Origin: Cervus elaphus
Lineage: Eukaryota; Chordata; Mammalia; Artiodactyla; Cervidae
DNA: 64,000 nt
Direction: 5' to 3'
Assembly (NCBI RefSeq): GCF_910594005.1
Contig: NC_057815.1
Coordinates: 79,965,552 to 80,029,551, forward strand
The stretch's first letter is position 1; each line of letters starts with the position of its first letter. The notes under the pieces were generated by a model. The model was not told the origin of the DNA. It did not search any database and worked only from the letters and a program-made list of their open reading frames with translations. Position numbers and translations under genes: made by a program. Positions 9,817 to 20,771 of this stretch are shown piece after piece.

Positions 9817-10280
9817 CAGGGGTCAGCAAACTTTTTCTGTACAGAACCAGATAATAAATGTTATAGGCACTGAGGGCCATATGGCTCTGCTGATACTTTT
9901 TAAGTTGACCTGCTTTATACTTAGAAATGTCTCTTAATAGTAGGCCTCCCTGGAGACTCAGATGGTAAGTAATCTGCCTGCAGTGTAGGAGACCTGTGCT
10001 CGATCCCTGGGTTGGGAAGATCCCCTGAAGAAGGAAATGGCAACCCACTTCAGTATTTTTGCCTGGAGAATTCCATGGACAGAGGAGTCTGGTGGGCTAC
10101 AGTCCATGGGATAGCAAAGAGTCGGACGCAACTGAGCAACTATCACTTATTGCAGGGCAAAAGCAACCATAGTCTATACACAGGCTAATTTCATACTGGC
10201 TATGTTCCAATAAAACTTTATTTGAAGAAACAGGTGATGGGTTGGATTTGGCCCTTGGGCCATAGCTGTGGGCTCCTGGA
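9817..10280 (+). mobile_element. hAT-type nonautonomous DNA transposon (MER3-like), split by a SINE
   Basis: Left part 9817-9942 starts 'caggggtcagcaaactttt'. The right part resumes near 10151 and reads 'gttccaataaaactttattt', 'ggatttggcccttgggcca', ending 'ctgtgggctcctgg'. The imperfect terminal inverted repeat (caggggtcagc against the right end) fits hAT elements. The MER3 name is from memory. A Bov-tA sits in the middle. Confidence 0.75.
9943..10150 (+). mobile_element. Bov-tA SINE inside the hAT element
   Basis: Complete forward Bov-tA from 'gcctccctggagactcaga' through 'tgggttgggaagatcccc' and 'ggcaacccacttcagt' to 'cggacgcaactgagcaac'. The flanks continue the hAT sequence, so this insertion is younger. 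Confidence 0.92.
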
Positions 10281-10484
10281 CTAGGCTACGGCTCTGGATA
10301 GAAACCTGGAAAAGAGAAGAACCCCAACCAACACCTTCCTGAAGTAGGCTTGCATCTGGGTAGGTGGACGAAGTAGGGTTGTGGGAACCCAGAGCAGGGG
10401 AAATCTCACAGCCGCTTTCCTCTCCCCCTCCTTCACAGGGTTTGCCTATCTCAGTGAAGGCAACCAGCAACAAAGGCGGTACAG

Positions 10485-10700
10485 AACGTAAGAGTGTGGA
10501 AACTGACTGGATCAGGTTTAAATCCTAGCACTCTCCTAACGTAGCTGTGTGCCCTGCGGCAAGTTTTCCTACCCTTCTGAGCCCATCTGTAAAATTGGGG
10601 TGATCAAACCTGTCTCAGAGTTCTGAGGGTTAAATGAACTTTGTGATGTAAATCATTTAGCATGCACAAAATGGTCTATATACTGTATTTTATGGACAGT
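10485..10700 (+). repeat. MIR
   Basis: Near-complete MIR: 'aggtttaaatcctagcact', 'cgtagctgtgtgccct', 'gcccatctgtaaaatt', 'gagggttaaatgaactt', 'catttagcatgcac'. Confidence 0.8.
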
Positions 10701-10755
10701 TGAATGGAACCTGAAGACTGATGTTGCCTTTAGTTGTTGTTGTTTTTTTTTCATC

Positions 10756-10927
10756 TCTCATACTCAGCTGGTAAAGAATCCACCTGCAATGCAAGAGACC
10801 TGGGTTCGATCCCTGGGTTGGGAAGATCCCCAGAAGAAGGGAAATGCTATTCACTCCAGTATTCTTGCCTGGAGAATTTCATGGACTGTATAGTCCATGG
10901 GGTTGCAAAGAGTCAGACTAGGTCTGT
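10756..10927 (+). mobile_element. Bov-tA SINE
   Basis: Forward copy with 'actcagctggtaaagaatcc', 'gggttcgatccctgggttgg', 'tattcttgcctggagaattt' and a short 'gactgtatagtccatggggt' end. This is the subfamily with the shortened middle. Preceded by a T-run. Confidence 0.9.
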
Positions 10928-10939
10928 GTTTAGCATCGT

Positions 10940-11580
10940 TTGATTAGTCCACATCATACCTACGAGTGGAGTTGCTGGGTCATAGGTTGTCTGTGTTCAG
11001 CTATAGTAGGTTCTAAACTGCTTAGTAGACACTAAGTAGGCCTCCAAAATAACTCTGCCGATTTGCATTCTCGGGCTTCCCTGGCAGCTCGGGGTAAAGA
11101 ATCTGTCTGCCAATGCAGGAGACACAGGTTCAATCCCTGTGTCAGGAAGATCCCCTGGAAAAGGAAATGCAACCTACTCCAGTATTCTTGCCTGGGAAAT
11201 CCCCTGGACAGAGGTGCCTGGTGAGCTATGGACCATTCGGCAACAAAAGAGTCGGACAGGACTGAGCGACTGAACATCAACAATATGTATTCCCATGAGA
11301 CTTCTTATGAGCAGGTCAGCTGTTTATCATTCTGGTTTCTGGTGGTTTTCATTGGTGTCTCCCAAGTGAGGGAGGCGTTTGTACGCTTTTCATATACTAA
11401 TTAGCCATTTGAATACCCTCTTCTGGAAAGAGTCTGTTGAAGTTTCTTACTCATTTGCCAAAATTCTTCATGGAGTCTAGATATGAGAACTTTAGCTGTT
11501 ATAGGTGTTTTCTGATAAACTGAAGTCCCTGATTTTAATGTAGTTCTTTTTATCAGTCTTTGTTTTATCTTTTTAAGTTC
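10940..11580 (-). repeat. Ancient L1 ORF2 3' region, split by a SINE
   Basis: Reverse-oriented old L1: 'agtggagttgctgggtcat' and 'tctaaactgctt' before the SINE, then 'tttcattggtgtctccc', 'ttagccatttgaatacc' and 'tctgttgaagtttcttactc' after it. Strongly diverged. The SINE occupies 11073-11283. Confidence 0.65.
11073..11283 (+). mobile_element. Bov-tA SINE
   Basis: Complete forward copy: 'gggcttccctggcagctcgg', 'ctgccaatgcaggagaca', 'ggaagatcccctggaaaagg', ending 'cggacaggactgagcgactg'. Confidence 0.93.
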
Positions 11581-12384
11581 ACTGATTTAAGTAAATTATC
11601 TGGTACTATTTTCACCACCTTGCTTAGGACACTACATGCAGCTGGCCCACACACACCAGTTAGGACTGTTGCATTAGCTAGCTGATTTCCTCCCAATCCT
11701 GAGATGTGATGAATCCCTGAAACCCAGAAAGCTGGGGTTCATCTGGGTTCGTTTACAGCATCTCTGGAAAGGGTGGATATGGATGTGTGGGGCTGCTGTC
11801 AGCTACGAGTCATTAAGGACACTGAGGGTGGAAGTTTTGGGGTGCTCAGCCTGCACTAGGACAGGAGCGCAGGGACATATATGACATAAGCCATATAGTG
11901 CGAAGGAGGCGCGGGCAACACGCACAGTCAGAGAAGTGTCCTGGATATCCCAAAACGTGGAAAGGAATTAAGAAGGAGTGGACCACAGGATACGTCAGAG
12001 AGAAGGGAAATGGAGGAAAAGGCAGAAAAGGAGGTCTAAATTTGGTAGCAAGTGTCAGAGACTCAAATATAACGAAAGAAGATGTTCTTGGGAGCTTGGC
12101 CTGTTGAGAACCGGTTTCCTTTAATTACCCTCCCTGCCACATCCCCTCCACACCTTTTATCTTTTTACTAGAACAGTCCTGATGGTCCAAAATCATATAG
12201 CAATAACTTTTTAAATAATAGAAGCACTTAATACCCATCACTTTTTTCTCTCCTGATGGAAAATAAAATGGATTATTAACTCTTCAATAGGTATTATATG
12301 AAAAAAAAAAGGAGGAATAAAGGAAATTTAGAACCAGAAGCAAGCATTGTGAAGAATATATATATATCCCATGTCAAGATTATA
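11581..12384. other. Single-copy sequence
   Basis: No repeat identified. It holds an A-run at 12300-12310 and a short TA run at 12356-12366. A purine-rich basic frame at 11898-12107 lacks any domain. Confidence 0.45.
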
Positions 12385-12399
12385 AAACTAGTCTAGCCT

Positions 12400-12860
12400 A
12401 AATCTCTTCTTTGCTTTGAGGATTCTGTGTAGGTCATATGGGAAGGTCCTTTCTATCAAATAGAACTCTTTGCTGTGACAGAAAACCCAACTTGGAGGCT
12501 TCCATAATGAAAGGAAAATTTTGATCCTAATAACCAAAAAGTTTAGAGTGGATGCTGGCCTCCAGTAAGGCAATTTCTAGCAGCTCAAATGACATCATTG
12601 AGGATTTTCTCCATATCTTCATTCTGCCTTTGTTATTGTGGACTTCATCCTTTGCTTAGATGCACACCTGCATCTGCTGGTAGTTTCCTGCTCTTATCAT
12701 GAGAACAACATAACTAACCCAGTTAGAGCCCTCAACCCACACTGGACTCAGGAATACTGGGAATCTCTTCTAAAGTCTCCTGCTGAAGACCTAGGATTCT
12801 CATTGGTCCACATTGGGTCATGTGCTCACGCCACACCCAATCATGTGGCCTAGAGTCTAA
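12400..12860. repeat. Possible ancient interspersed repeat, unclassified
   Basis: The phrase order 'acttggaggcttccataat', 'cagctcaaatgacatcattg', 'cctgctcttatc', 'attggtccacattgggtca' and 'cccaatcatgtggcc' resembles a widespread old mammalian repeat that includes 'GGCTCAAATGATGTCATC' and 'TCATTGGCC..GGTCACGTG'. I cannot name the family. Confidence 0.4.
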
Positions 12861-12869
12861 GGCAGGCTA

Positions 12870-13427
12870 ATTGTATCAGTCAGGATCCTTCATGGGACTG
12901 AGTGTGTGAAGCTGGTCCCACTCAAACTGCATGGCTGAGAAAGGGGGAGGGGTGGATTCTCCAGTGAAAGGAAGGGTGGTGATGCTGAAGGAGCATCAGA
13001 GACCAGCCATTAAACCTAGCAAGGGGACGGAGGGCTTCAGGGAAGCTTTGTGAGCAAAGAACAGCCCAGTGATGCAGCAGCTAAAAGGCTAAGAAAGTGC
13101 AGCTGTCTTTGGTAACTGTTGGAGTCAGGAGATCGGGCTGGATTGTGGCTCCAAGGCTTAACACTTAAGTTATCCAGACTTTCTTTTTCTCATATCCCTA
13201 AATGATGCCAGTGTTCTTGTGTAGTGGAGTAAATGAGAATATTTTCAGACAGATTTTGGACAATATAAAAAAATACATGGATGTGAGTGTATAGTGTTTT
13301 TACTACTAAGGATCATAGCAGGAATAAACAAATCTAAATTTAAATAAGCACATCCATTTAAAGTTTGACTTCTGAAGCTAGTATTTATGCCAAGTAAAAT
13401 CAGTAGTGTTGATTATGATAAAAATAC
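12870..13427. other. Single-copy sequence
   Basis: Nothing recognised. No exon-like frame. Confidence 0.4.
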
Positions 13428-13660
13428 TAACCACTAACATATATCAAGGGTTTACTATGTGCCAGGTACTGCTCTGAGCATTATTTCATTTAATCTTCAA
13501 ACAACCTTTGAAGCACCGTTATTGTCCCCATTTTACAGATGAGGAAATTAAGCCACAAAAAAGTAAACAATATCCTCCAGATAGCAATAATAGAGCTGGG
13601 ATTCAAATCTGGGCAGCCTGTCTCTACAATCTGAACCCTGAACCACTATATTATCCATGA
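13428..13660 (+). repeat. MIR
   Basis: Well-preserved MIR: 'gtttactatgtgccaggtac', 'tcatttaatcttcaaacaac', 'cattttacagatgaggaaat', 'agagctgggattcaaatct', 'gaaccactat'. Confidence 0.88.
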
Positions 13661-13969
13661 TAATAGTGTTGAAACCTACTGCTTTGAAAGTCAAATGGAA
13701 GAACCAAATTTACCCGCTCCATTTTGGGTGCTAACATATCTAATTAGTCAAAATATATTAATGGACTCATTAGCCTATGCAAATAAATCCCTAAATAAAA
13801 GCATTTATTATCCTGGTATTTTTTTCTTGTGGTGACTTGGTTCTCTAGTTTTAACCTGTTTATGTGTGTGTGCATATCCCAAGGCAAAAGCATGTTATTT
13901 GTCAGATTACAGCTCATAGAATAGAGTTTAGAATCAAAAGACTGGAATATAGTCACAGCTCAACCAGTT

Positions 13970-14033
13970 TCAAAGTGCCGACTCACTGGGAAAGACCCCA
14001 CCGGACACAATTTAGCAACTGAACAACAACAAT
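13970..14033 (+). mobile_element. BovB/Bov 3' remnant with internal deletion
   Basis: Only two pieces of the BovB 3' end survive. 'gccgactcactgggaaagac' is joined directly to 'ggacacaatttagcaactga' and an ACA-rich tail. Normally these lie about 200 bp apart. Confidence 0.6.
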
Positions 14034-15011
14034 CAATTGTTCGCTATGACCATGTCCACATTTCTGTTTTCTCATTCGTAGAGACAGTGTGCCCTCCAAA
14101 GAGTGAGCATGGGGCCCACAATCAGATGTTCAAAGGACTGTCCTTTGAGAACTTTCACAGACTATAGATCCAAGACATTTCTTAATTTTCTTATTAATAA
14201 TGCCCCCAGAGACTGTGTTATTGATGAACTGTGTTCCATAGTAATGGCATTTAATATTTATCTGTATTTCCATCATATTGTGCTTTTAATTTTCCTTGGT
14301 GTCTGGCCCTCCTACATGGCCTGATTTCTTCCTATGGAACTTTCTGGATTAGCTCTCAGCGTGGCCTAATGGGTCACTTTACCTACTTTACCTACTTCAG
14401 GAGGTCACCTGAAGTCAGTGTAAACCAATGCTTTATGGAGCTACTTGAGGGACAGTGGGCAGCCCATATAAGCCCACACATCTCTAGCCTCACAGGGCCT
14501 GACTCTAGCTTCTCACCACTGTTGGATTCACCCAAAAATGTACATATATTTTATTTTCTTAAAATCACATACTCTTTCCCACCTTACCTGGTTTATCAGT
14601 TTTTCCACAATGGATACTAGTGTGGTATTTTATTTGTTTGTTTGTTTGTTTTTGTTGTTGTTGTCTGTTTACCATCTAATATCTATTTGTGTTCTGGTAA
14701 AAGAAGTCTCCATAAGTTTTATGCTGTGCTGGAGCTGGTGAGTAAGAGCTGACTGTTAAGTATAAGCCAGTTGTCAAACATGGCCCTTATTAAAAATTAA
14801 CTTATATAAACATGCAATTAGTAATAAATGTTCCAAGTTCATCACTTCCTAATTATTTTGCTACACTTTGTTATCATCTTAGCCCTTGAAATATTTATGT
14901 CTGTGGCGTTTATTGTGGAAATACTATTTAATGGTCTGCTACCGTGCATCTCCTCCCAACTCTGCACTGGAAGTCAGCTATAATAGGAGTATGATAGCAG
15001 TATTGACTCTA
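14034..15011. other. Single-copy sequence with (TTTG)n
   Basis: No transposon recognised. A TTTG/TTG microsatellite lies at 14626-14664. Reading frames here are short and without domains. Confidence 0.45.
14626..14664. repeat. (TTTG)n/(TTG)n microsatellite
   Basis: Visible tetranucleotide run grading into a trinucleotide run. Confidence 0.9.
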
Positions 15012-15216
15012 GAAAGTGAAGTCTCTCCAACTTATTCAACTCTTTGCAACTCCATAGTCTGTAGCCCGCCAGGCTCTTCTGTCCTTGGGATTCTCCAGGC
15101 AAGAATACTGGAGTGGGTTACCATTTCCTCCTCCAGGGGATCTTCCCAACCCAGGGATGGAACTCAGGTCTCCTGCATTGCAGGAAGATTCTTTACCATC
15201 TGAGCCACCAGGGAAG
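15012..15216 (-). mobile_element. Bov-tA SINE
   Basis: Reverse copy: 'ggattctccaggcaagaat', 'ccatttcctcctccagggga', 'tctgagccaccagggaag'. The tail end at the left is degenerate ('gtctctccaacttattcaac'). Confidence 0.93.
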
Positions 15217-15571
15217 ACATTCAGCAAATCTGGCAAATTAGGGCTTCTCATATCCCTACAGAATCCTTGTTTACCCCATCCTTAGCTTCAGGGGGTGAAT
15301 CTTTATTGACTTCAATCAGTAAGCCCCGCTCCTCTGCCTGTAGGGAAAAGCTGATTTGGGCCAATGAGTTGCTGACCCAAGACTTTTATTTGCCTGTGGA
15401 GGGAATAAACTGTTGTCCCTGCTTGGGCTACAACTGCAAGGAGAAAGCTAATCCAAGAATGAAGCTAATACAGGGAGGAAAGCAGGCAGAAGCAAAGAGA
15501 TGGAAGGTCTGGATTTTGGAAATATCATCAAGCCCCTCGATCAAGCCACTTGACTTTGATTCCACCTAAAT

Positions 15572-15767
15572 CAGAGATCGGCAGCCTTTTCCTATAAAGG
15601 GCCTGCTTGAAAAGCTTTCTGTCAAAGCTACTCATCTCTGCTACTACAGTGTAAAAACCATAGAGAGTACATACACCAGTGGGTGTAACTGCGCTCCAAT
15701 AAAACTATTTACAAGAGTAGGTGGTGAGCAGGATTTGGCCCAAGAGCAACAGTTTGCAGATCCCTCA
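15572..15767 (+). mobile_element. hAT-type MER3-like element
   Basis: Second copy of the family seen at 9.8 kb: 'cagagatcggcagcctttt', 'ctataaagggcc', 'gctccaataaaactattt', 'caggatttggcccaa', 'gtttgcagatccctc'. More diverged than the first copy. Confidence 0.72.
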
Positions 15768-16150
15768 CCTAAGGCACTAAATTCTTTTTTGCTTAAGTAT
15801 ATTTGGCTTGAGTTTCTAACACTTGTAACTGAAAAAGCCTCAACTAATCCAGGTCCACAGATTCTAAACTCTACAAATTGACTCTGAATTCCTTAAAGAA
15901 AAACAGAGATTTATTATCAAAATAAATGGCTGCCCAAATTTAAATTCCTAGGAGAGAGATTCCCATTGTTCTAGCTCAAATCACATGTCCAAGGGAGGGA
16001 GACTTTTGCCAGTCCTTCAAGACCACATGCAGGGCGAAGGGGTGGTTTCTACAGTGAAAATCAGGGGTCTATTATCAGATGAACAGGCCCTGGAGGCTTG
16101 ATCTACTCCATTAAGACAGGGAAAAGTTCCCAAATTAAGCACATTCAGCA
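15768..16150. other. Single-copy sequence
   Basis: Nothing recognised. Confidence 0.4.
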
Positions 16151-16152
16151 GA

Positions 16153-16250
16153 TGCCCCCTCTGTCACTAACATGCTGTGTTGCCCTAGGCAAGAGATGAA
16201 ACTTCTCTGAGCCTTAATCTTCCAGTACTAAAAGAACGTGATGAACCAGG
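16153..16250 (+). repeat. MIR fragment
   Basis: 'tcactaacatgctgtgttgc', 'ctaggcaagag' and 'cttctctgagccttaatctt' match the MIR core in order. Confidence 0.6.
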
Positions 16251-16384
16251 AATCTTTAAGGGCTCACTGAGTGCCAAGTTTTGGTGGTTCTTTCCATATA
16301 TCAATGATCTTGCCTGTTAATCTCTGACTTAATACTCTCTGCCCTGTGGTTCACCTTTTTGCATAATCGCGAGCTGATGGAGCT

Positions 16385-16490
16385 CCCTCCTGTTACTTAA
16401 TTTCTGTGAATGTGAATTTCCTCATCTGTTATTGGCCCCACCCTGGAAAGTGGTGTAAGGACTAAATTGATATATGCTTAGAAGGCAGTG
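16385..16490 (+). repeat. MIR fragment
   Basis: 'gaatttcctcatctgttatt', 'gtaaggactaaattgata' and 'tatgcttagaaggcag' are in MIR order. Confidence 0.55.
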
Positions 16491-16499
16491 TGTGTACTT

Positions 16500-16975
16500 G
16501 TTCAAGGTGGGGCTTTGGAGTTAGATTGTGTGCTAAATCACTTCAGTCATTTCCAACTTTTTATGACCCTATGGACTATAGCCCGCCAGGCTCCTCTGTC
16601 CATGGGATTCTCCAGGCAAGAATATTGGAGTGGATTGCCATGCCCTCCTCCAGGGGATCTTCCTGACCCAGAGATTGAACCCATGTCTCTTATGTCTCCT
16701 GCATTGGGAGGCAGGTTCTTTACCACTAATGCCACCTGGGAAGGCCCTGGAGTTAGACTAGCAGGACCCAGTTCTCCTTTAGCCTTTTTTACTGTGATAC
16801 TGAGCTGGTTATTTAAACTCTTGGAATCTTTGTTTCCTCATCTGTAAAAGTGCGAAATTTGTAGAACCCTCTTCACAGGAGTGTTGTGTAGATTAAATGA
16901 GCTATGGCATATGATACACTTAGTGCAGAGCTTGGCCAAAGATAATCTGTAAAGGGTAATTGTTTACTATGTTTG
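16500..16975 (+). repeat. MIR, split by a Bov-tA insertion
   Basis: 'gctttggagttaga' (16513-16525) continues after the SINE as 'ctagcaggacccagttctcc', 'gtttcctcatctgtaaaagt', 'gtagattaaatgagctatgg', 'cttagtgcagagcttggcc'. The interruption coincides with a TSD. Confidence 0.78.
16526..16747 (-). mobile_element. Bov-tA SINE inside a MIR
   Basis: Reverse copy with the long head ('gtctcttatgtctcctgcat'). Perfect 10-bp TSD tggagttaga at 16516-16525 and 16748-16757. Confidence 0.93.
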
Positions 16976-17102
16976 CTTATAATGATTTTATTTCGTTTTT
17001 AGAAATAAGTTCCTGATAAAAAATTCCTCCTGCTTCTTATTTTTCTTATTATGAAATTTCCCAAAAGTAATTCTTTGGATTTTGATGGTGTAGGTTGCTT
17101 TG

Positions 17103-17320
17103 GGGGCTTCCCTGGTGCCTCAGACAGTAAAGAATCCACCTGCAACACAGGAGACTGGGGTTCAATACCTGAATTGGGAGATCCCCTGGAGGAGGAAATA
17201 GCAACCTGCTCCAGTATTCTTGCCTGGAGAATCCCATGGACAGAGCAGCCTGGCGGGCTACAGTCCACAGAATCACAAAGAATCGGACATGACTGAAGCG
17301 ACTGAGCGAGCAAGCATGCA
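17103..17320 (+). mobile_element. Bov-tA SINE
   Basis: Forward copy: 'gggcttccctggtgcctcag', 'ggttcaatacctgaattggg', 'ggcgggctacagtccacaga', ending 'atgactgaagcgactgagcg'. Confidence 0.93.
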
Positions 17321-17730
17321 CGCTGTTGGTTTTTTTCAGTTATTTCTCCAAGCTTATGAAAGTAATCCATGCCTTTAAAAAAATACTGATTTTCTAACCA
17401 TTAGAGAAGGATACTTCCAGTTAAAATAACAGATTGATATGAGAAAGGGCATTTATTGGCCCATGTAATTAATTGCAAAGTCATCTAAGGCTTAATACAG
17501 CACTCAAAAATGTCACCAAAGATTATTTTCTTCCTCTCACTATACTCTGTGTTCTGTGAGGACAATTTCATGTTAAAACGATCACAAATCATGGCCAGAA
17601 GATGGTTTCCAATAGATCCAGGGGCCACATGCTTACTCTACCACATCCTTCAGAAAGAGAAAAGGTCTTCTCCAGTGTCTTTCTCAGAAAAACAAGCAAG
17701 TTGCTTTCCCATAAGTCTTCATCGCCATCA

Positions 17731-17931
17731 TGCGTGTGCTCAGTCGTGTCCAACTCTTTGTAGCCCATCAGACTCCTCTATCCATAGGATTTTCCAGGCA
17801 AGAATACTGGAGTGGGTTGCCATTTCCTCCTCCAGGGGATCTTCCCAACCCAGAGATCGAACCCTCGTCTCTGGGGTCTCCTGCATTGGCAGGTGGATTC
17901 TTTACTAGTAGCGCCTCCTGGGAAGAAGCCC
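17731..17931 (-). mobile_element. Bov-tA SINE
   Basis: Reverse copy: 'gtgtgctcagtcgtgtccaa', 'ttttccaggcaagaatactg', 'gagatcgaaccctcgtctct', 'agcgcctcctgggaag'. A short deletion lies after 'ctctttgtagccca'. Confidence 0.93.
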
Positions 17932-18182
17932 TGTAACAAATGTCTTTTCAAGCCTCATTTGCCCAGATGAGGTCTTGATCTCATACCTGAGAGAAATTAT
18001 GCCTCAGAGGTTTTGCCCATCACTAGCCAAATATGACCCAGCTCTGAAGCTGCCTGACTGCACACAGAGGATGCAAAAAGAGGCAGGCCCCAGGGAGCTT
18101 ATACCAGGACTGACGGATAAGCACAGAGCACCGGTTCGTGCCCACCTCCTCTGTTATGATCCTTTGTGTTGTTTCTGAGTCT

Positions 18183-18578
18183 CCGTATTCATTTGCTAGG
18201 GCTCCCATCACAAAGAACCACACATGAGATGGTTTAAACAACAGAAATCAATTTCCTCCCAATTCTGGAGGCTGAAGATCCAAGAGCAAGGTGATGGCAG
18301 GGTTGGTTTCTTCTGAGGCCTCACTCCTTGGCTGGCAGGGGACTTCTTTCTCCCTGTGTCTTCACCTGGTCTTTCCTCTGTGTATGTTTGGTCCTAATCT
18401 CTTCTTCTTATGAGGATGCCAGTTACATTAGATTAGGACCTACCCTAAGAACGTCATTTTACCTTTACTTCTTAAAAGACTTTGTGTTCAATATGGTCAC
18501 ATTTTGAGGTCCTAGGGATTAGGACTTCTACATATGAGTTTGGTGGCAGGAGTGAGGGACATAATTCAGCCCGTAACA
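18183..18578 (-). mobile_element. MLT1-type LTR (ERVL-MaLR), reverse orientation
   Basis: Matches the reverse complement of the MLT1 LTR along its length: 'tttgctagggctcccatcac', 'tttaaacaacagaaatcaat', 'tctggaggctgaagatccaa', 'gtgtcttcacctggtctttc', 'cttcttatgaggatgcc', and ending in 'ataattcagcccgtaaca'. It is a solo LTR; no internal region is seen. This is a pre-ruminant insertion. Confidence 0.8.
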
Positions 18579-18937
18579 ATTCCCAACTTCCAAGATTACT
18601 CTTTAAAATAAGTTTTAACCATTTTTAATGGTTTGTGACATATCTATAGTTTCATAATTATTCCAAAAACATTCTTTGACATGAACCTATCCTAACTTTG
18701 CCTAAGAGATTACGGTAGTTGTTTTATTCATGATATATAACAGCCAGGAAATGTTTCATGCAACTGATAATTTCACCTTGGAAAAGTTTTGAGGTGGGTG
18801 TTACCAGTAATTCGGGTTCCTATTCTTAAAAGGTAAAACACACCAATATACCCAACATTAATTCTTGGTGAATCTCTCAAAATGAATTGATAATAAATAT
18901 AATCCCAGAAAATGGAATGATTTAACATAATGGTTTA

Positions 18938-19140
18938 TTAATAAGTATTGGTGGTTTAGTTGTTAAGTCATGTCCAACTCTTGCAACCCCATGGACCATA
19001 GCCAGCCAGACTCCTCTGCCCATAGGGTTCTCCAGGCAAGAATACTGGAGTGGGTTGCCATTTCTTTCTCCAGGGCACCTTTCCAACCCAGGAATCAAAC
19101 CTGGGTCTCCTGCATTGCAGGTGGATTCTTTTCCACCACC
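18938..19140 (-). mobile_element. Bov-tA SINE
   Basis: Reverse copy with 'ggttctccaggcaagaatac' and 'cctgcattgcaggtggattc'. Perfect 14-bp TSD aacataatggttta at 18924-18937 and 19141-19154, the longest TSD with the fewest mismatches in this part of the window. Confidence 0.95.
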
Positions 19141-19429
19141 AACATAATGGTTTAGAGTAAACTGTGGCAGCTATTATTTTCATCTGCCTAACATACTTTG
19201 GTATACCATTTCTTTGGGAAATTTTCTCTACTGCACATGACCTTTGGGTATTTGAGCCAAATCATTGCCTACCCCACCCGCCACTGAGCACCTCCTGCCT
19301 CATCACAGATTTAAACAGGTGGTTGCATCCTTGGGCCAAGGTGATTGTCCATCCTTGAAGGACTGGATACATGACTCATGTCAGTACTTAGCTGGATGTT
19401 AGGGATTGGAGGGGCAGGGTGGTCCTCCT

Positions 19430-19882
19430 GTTGTGGGTTGGACTGAGTCCCAACAAAAAGATATATTGAAGCTCTAATCCCTGGTATCTGTGAACATGAC
19501 CTTATTTGGAAATATGGTCTTTACAGGTACAATCAAACTAAGATAAGGTCATCGTTCGTTAGGGTGGGCCCTAATCTGACCTGTGTCCTTTTAAGAAAAG
19601 AGACAGAGACACATGAGGACAGCCCCAAATGAGGATGGAAGCAGAGGCTGGAGTGATGCCATAAGCAAGTAGAGTCTACAAGCCAAGAAACACGAGGATT
19701 GCCAGAAGCACCAGAAGCTGAGAAAGACACAGCGCAGATTCTCCCCAAGAGCCCTCAGAGAGAACATGTCCATGTGGACCCCTTGATTTCTGACTTCTTC
19801 CTGCCAGAACTGTGAGAAACTAAATTTCTGTTATTTTAAGCAATCCAGTTTGTGGTATTTTGTTACGGAAGCCTTAGGAAAT
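19430..19882 (+). mobile_element. MLT1-type LTR (ERVL-MaLR), forward orientation
   Basis: 'tgttgtgggttggactgag', 'ttgaagctctaatcc', 'gaccttatttggaaatatgg', 'gggccctaatctgacc', 'cttttaagaaaagagacaga', 'agaactgtgagaaactaaat', 'ttgtggtattttgttacgga'. It lies 0.85 kb from the reverse-oriented MLT1 at 18.2 kb. The two differ enough to be separate old insertions. Confidence 0.82.
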
Positions 19883-19903
19883 ATATACTCTTCCCATTCT
19901 CTC

Positions 19904-20021
19904 ATTTCCTTTGGCCATGCTTCGAGGCAAGTGGCATCTTGGTTCCCTGACCAGTCATCAAACCCATGCCCTCTGCAATGGAAGCACAGAGTCTTAAATA
20001 CTGGTTCACCAGGGGAGCCCC
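19904..20021 (-). mobile_element. CHR-type SINE fragment
   Basis: Reverse orientation: 'tttggccatgcttcgaggca', 'ttggttccctgaccagtcat', 'gagtcttaaatactggttca', 'ccaggggagcccc'. tRNA-derived part only, with little body. Confidence 0.7.
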
Positions 20022-20029
20022 TCTTTTTA

Positions 20030-20740
20030 GAATTTTAGAAAAACATAAAAAATTTAAAAGGAGAAAATAAACCATCTACATCCTCACTATTTAGAAAAAA
20101 TCATTATGACTTTTGAGATACGTCTTTTCATTTTCTGTAGAAAAGCAAAAATCTGATTATAGGGAACCAGTTTTTTACCTTTTTCACCTATTATAAACAT
20201 TTTCTATGTTAGTATTTTTCAGCAACATCATTTTTCATGACAGCGTAATATGCCAACACATTTCTTCACCCTGAGTTATTTAACTCACTTTTTACTGATA
20301 GTCATTTTAATTGTTTTCTGTGTTCTGACATTATAACACCCCCACTGGAACAAATATCCTTTTAGTGATCTTTACACATATCTGGGATTATTTCCTTATG
20401 ATGAATTTCTATGAGTGCATTGTTGACATTAGCAAAAATGACAATTTTTTTTAACAGAGTAAACACTTTTATTACTTTGGATATATATACCAAACTGCTT
20501 TCCAAAATGTTTGTATTAATTTACACTACTGGAAGTGATGTATGCCATTTTATTTTACTTTTAATTATTTAAAATATCAAACATGCAAAATTCAAATACT
20601 ATTGTGAACCCTCATGTCTCTATTACCTAACTTTAATAATCATCATTTTGCTATTCTTATACAATCTGCATCCCCTTTTCCCACATTATACATTATTTTT
20701 TCTTTCCTGATATGAAGTAAATTATAGATGTTATAGCTTG
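20030..20740 (-). repeat. Ancient L1 ORF2/3' region
   Basis: Reverse-oriented, very diverged L1: 'catcatttttcatgacagcg', 'ttcttcaccctgagttattt', 'acatatctgggattatttcc', 'aaactgctttccaaaatgtt', 'attaatttacactactgg', then a 3'UTR-like block ('tgaaccctcatgtctctatt'). It contains the left arm of the inverted repeat. Confidence 0.6.
20277..20455 (+). repeat. Inverted repeat 1, left arm
   Basis: 179 bp that recur in reverse complement at 20769-20957. The outermost 55 bases (20277-20331) are identical between the arms, and a second identical block of about 45 bp covers 'caaatatccttttagtgatc' onward. The arm lies within the old L1 fragment. The spacer is 313 bp. Confidence 0.95.
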
Positions 20741-20747
20741 GCATAGG

Positions 20748-20771
20748 GCTTCCCTGATAGATCCGTTGGTT
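20748..20771 (+). mobile_element. 5' stub of a CHR-type SINE
   Basis: 'gggcttccctgatagatccg' plus 'ttggttaa' matches the first ~25 bases of a CHR SINE. An A-run and the right arm of the inverted repeat follow at once. Confidence 0.5.

Noticed and set aside
16150..16180. CTCF-like word on the minus strand (gagggggcat)
   Set aside because: The core needs an extra base and several mismatches, so support is too weak.
18183..19882. A single provirus bounded by the two MLT1 LTRs
   Set aside because: The LTRs are in opposite orientation and differ strongly; no internal gag/pol-like sequence lies between them.
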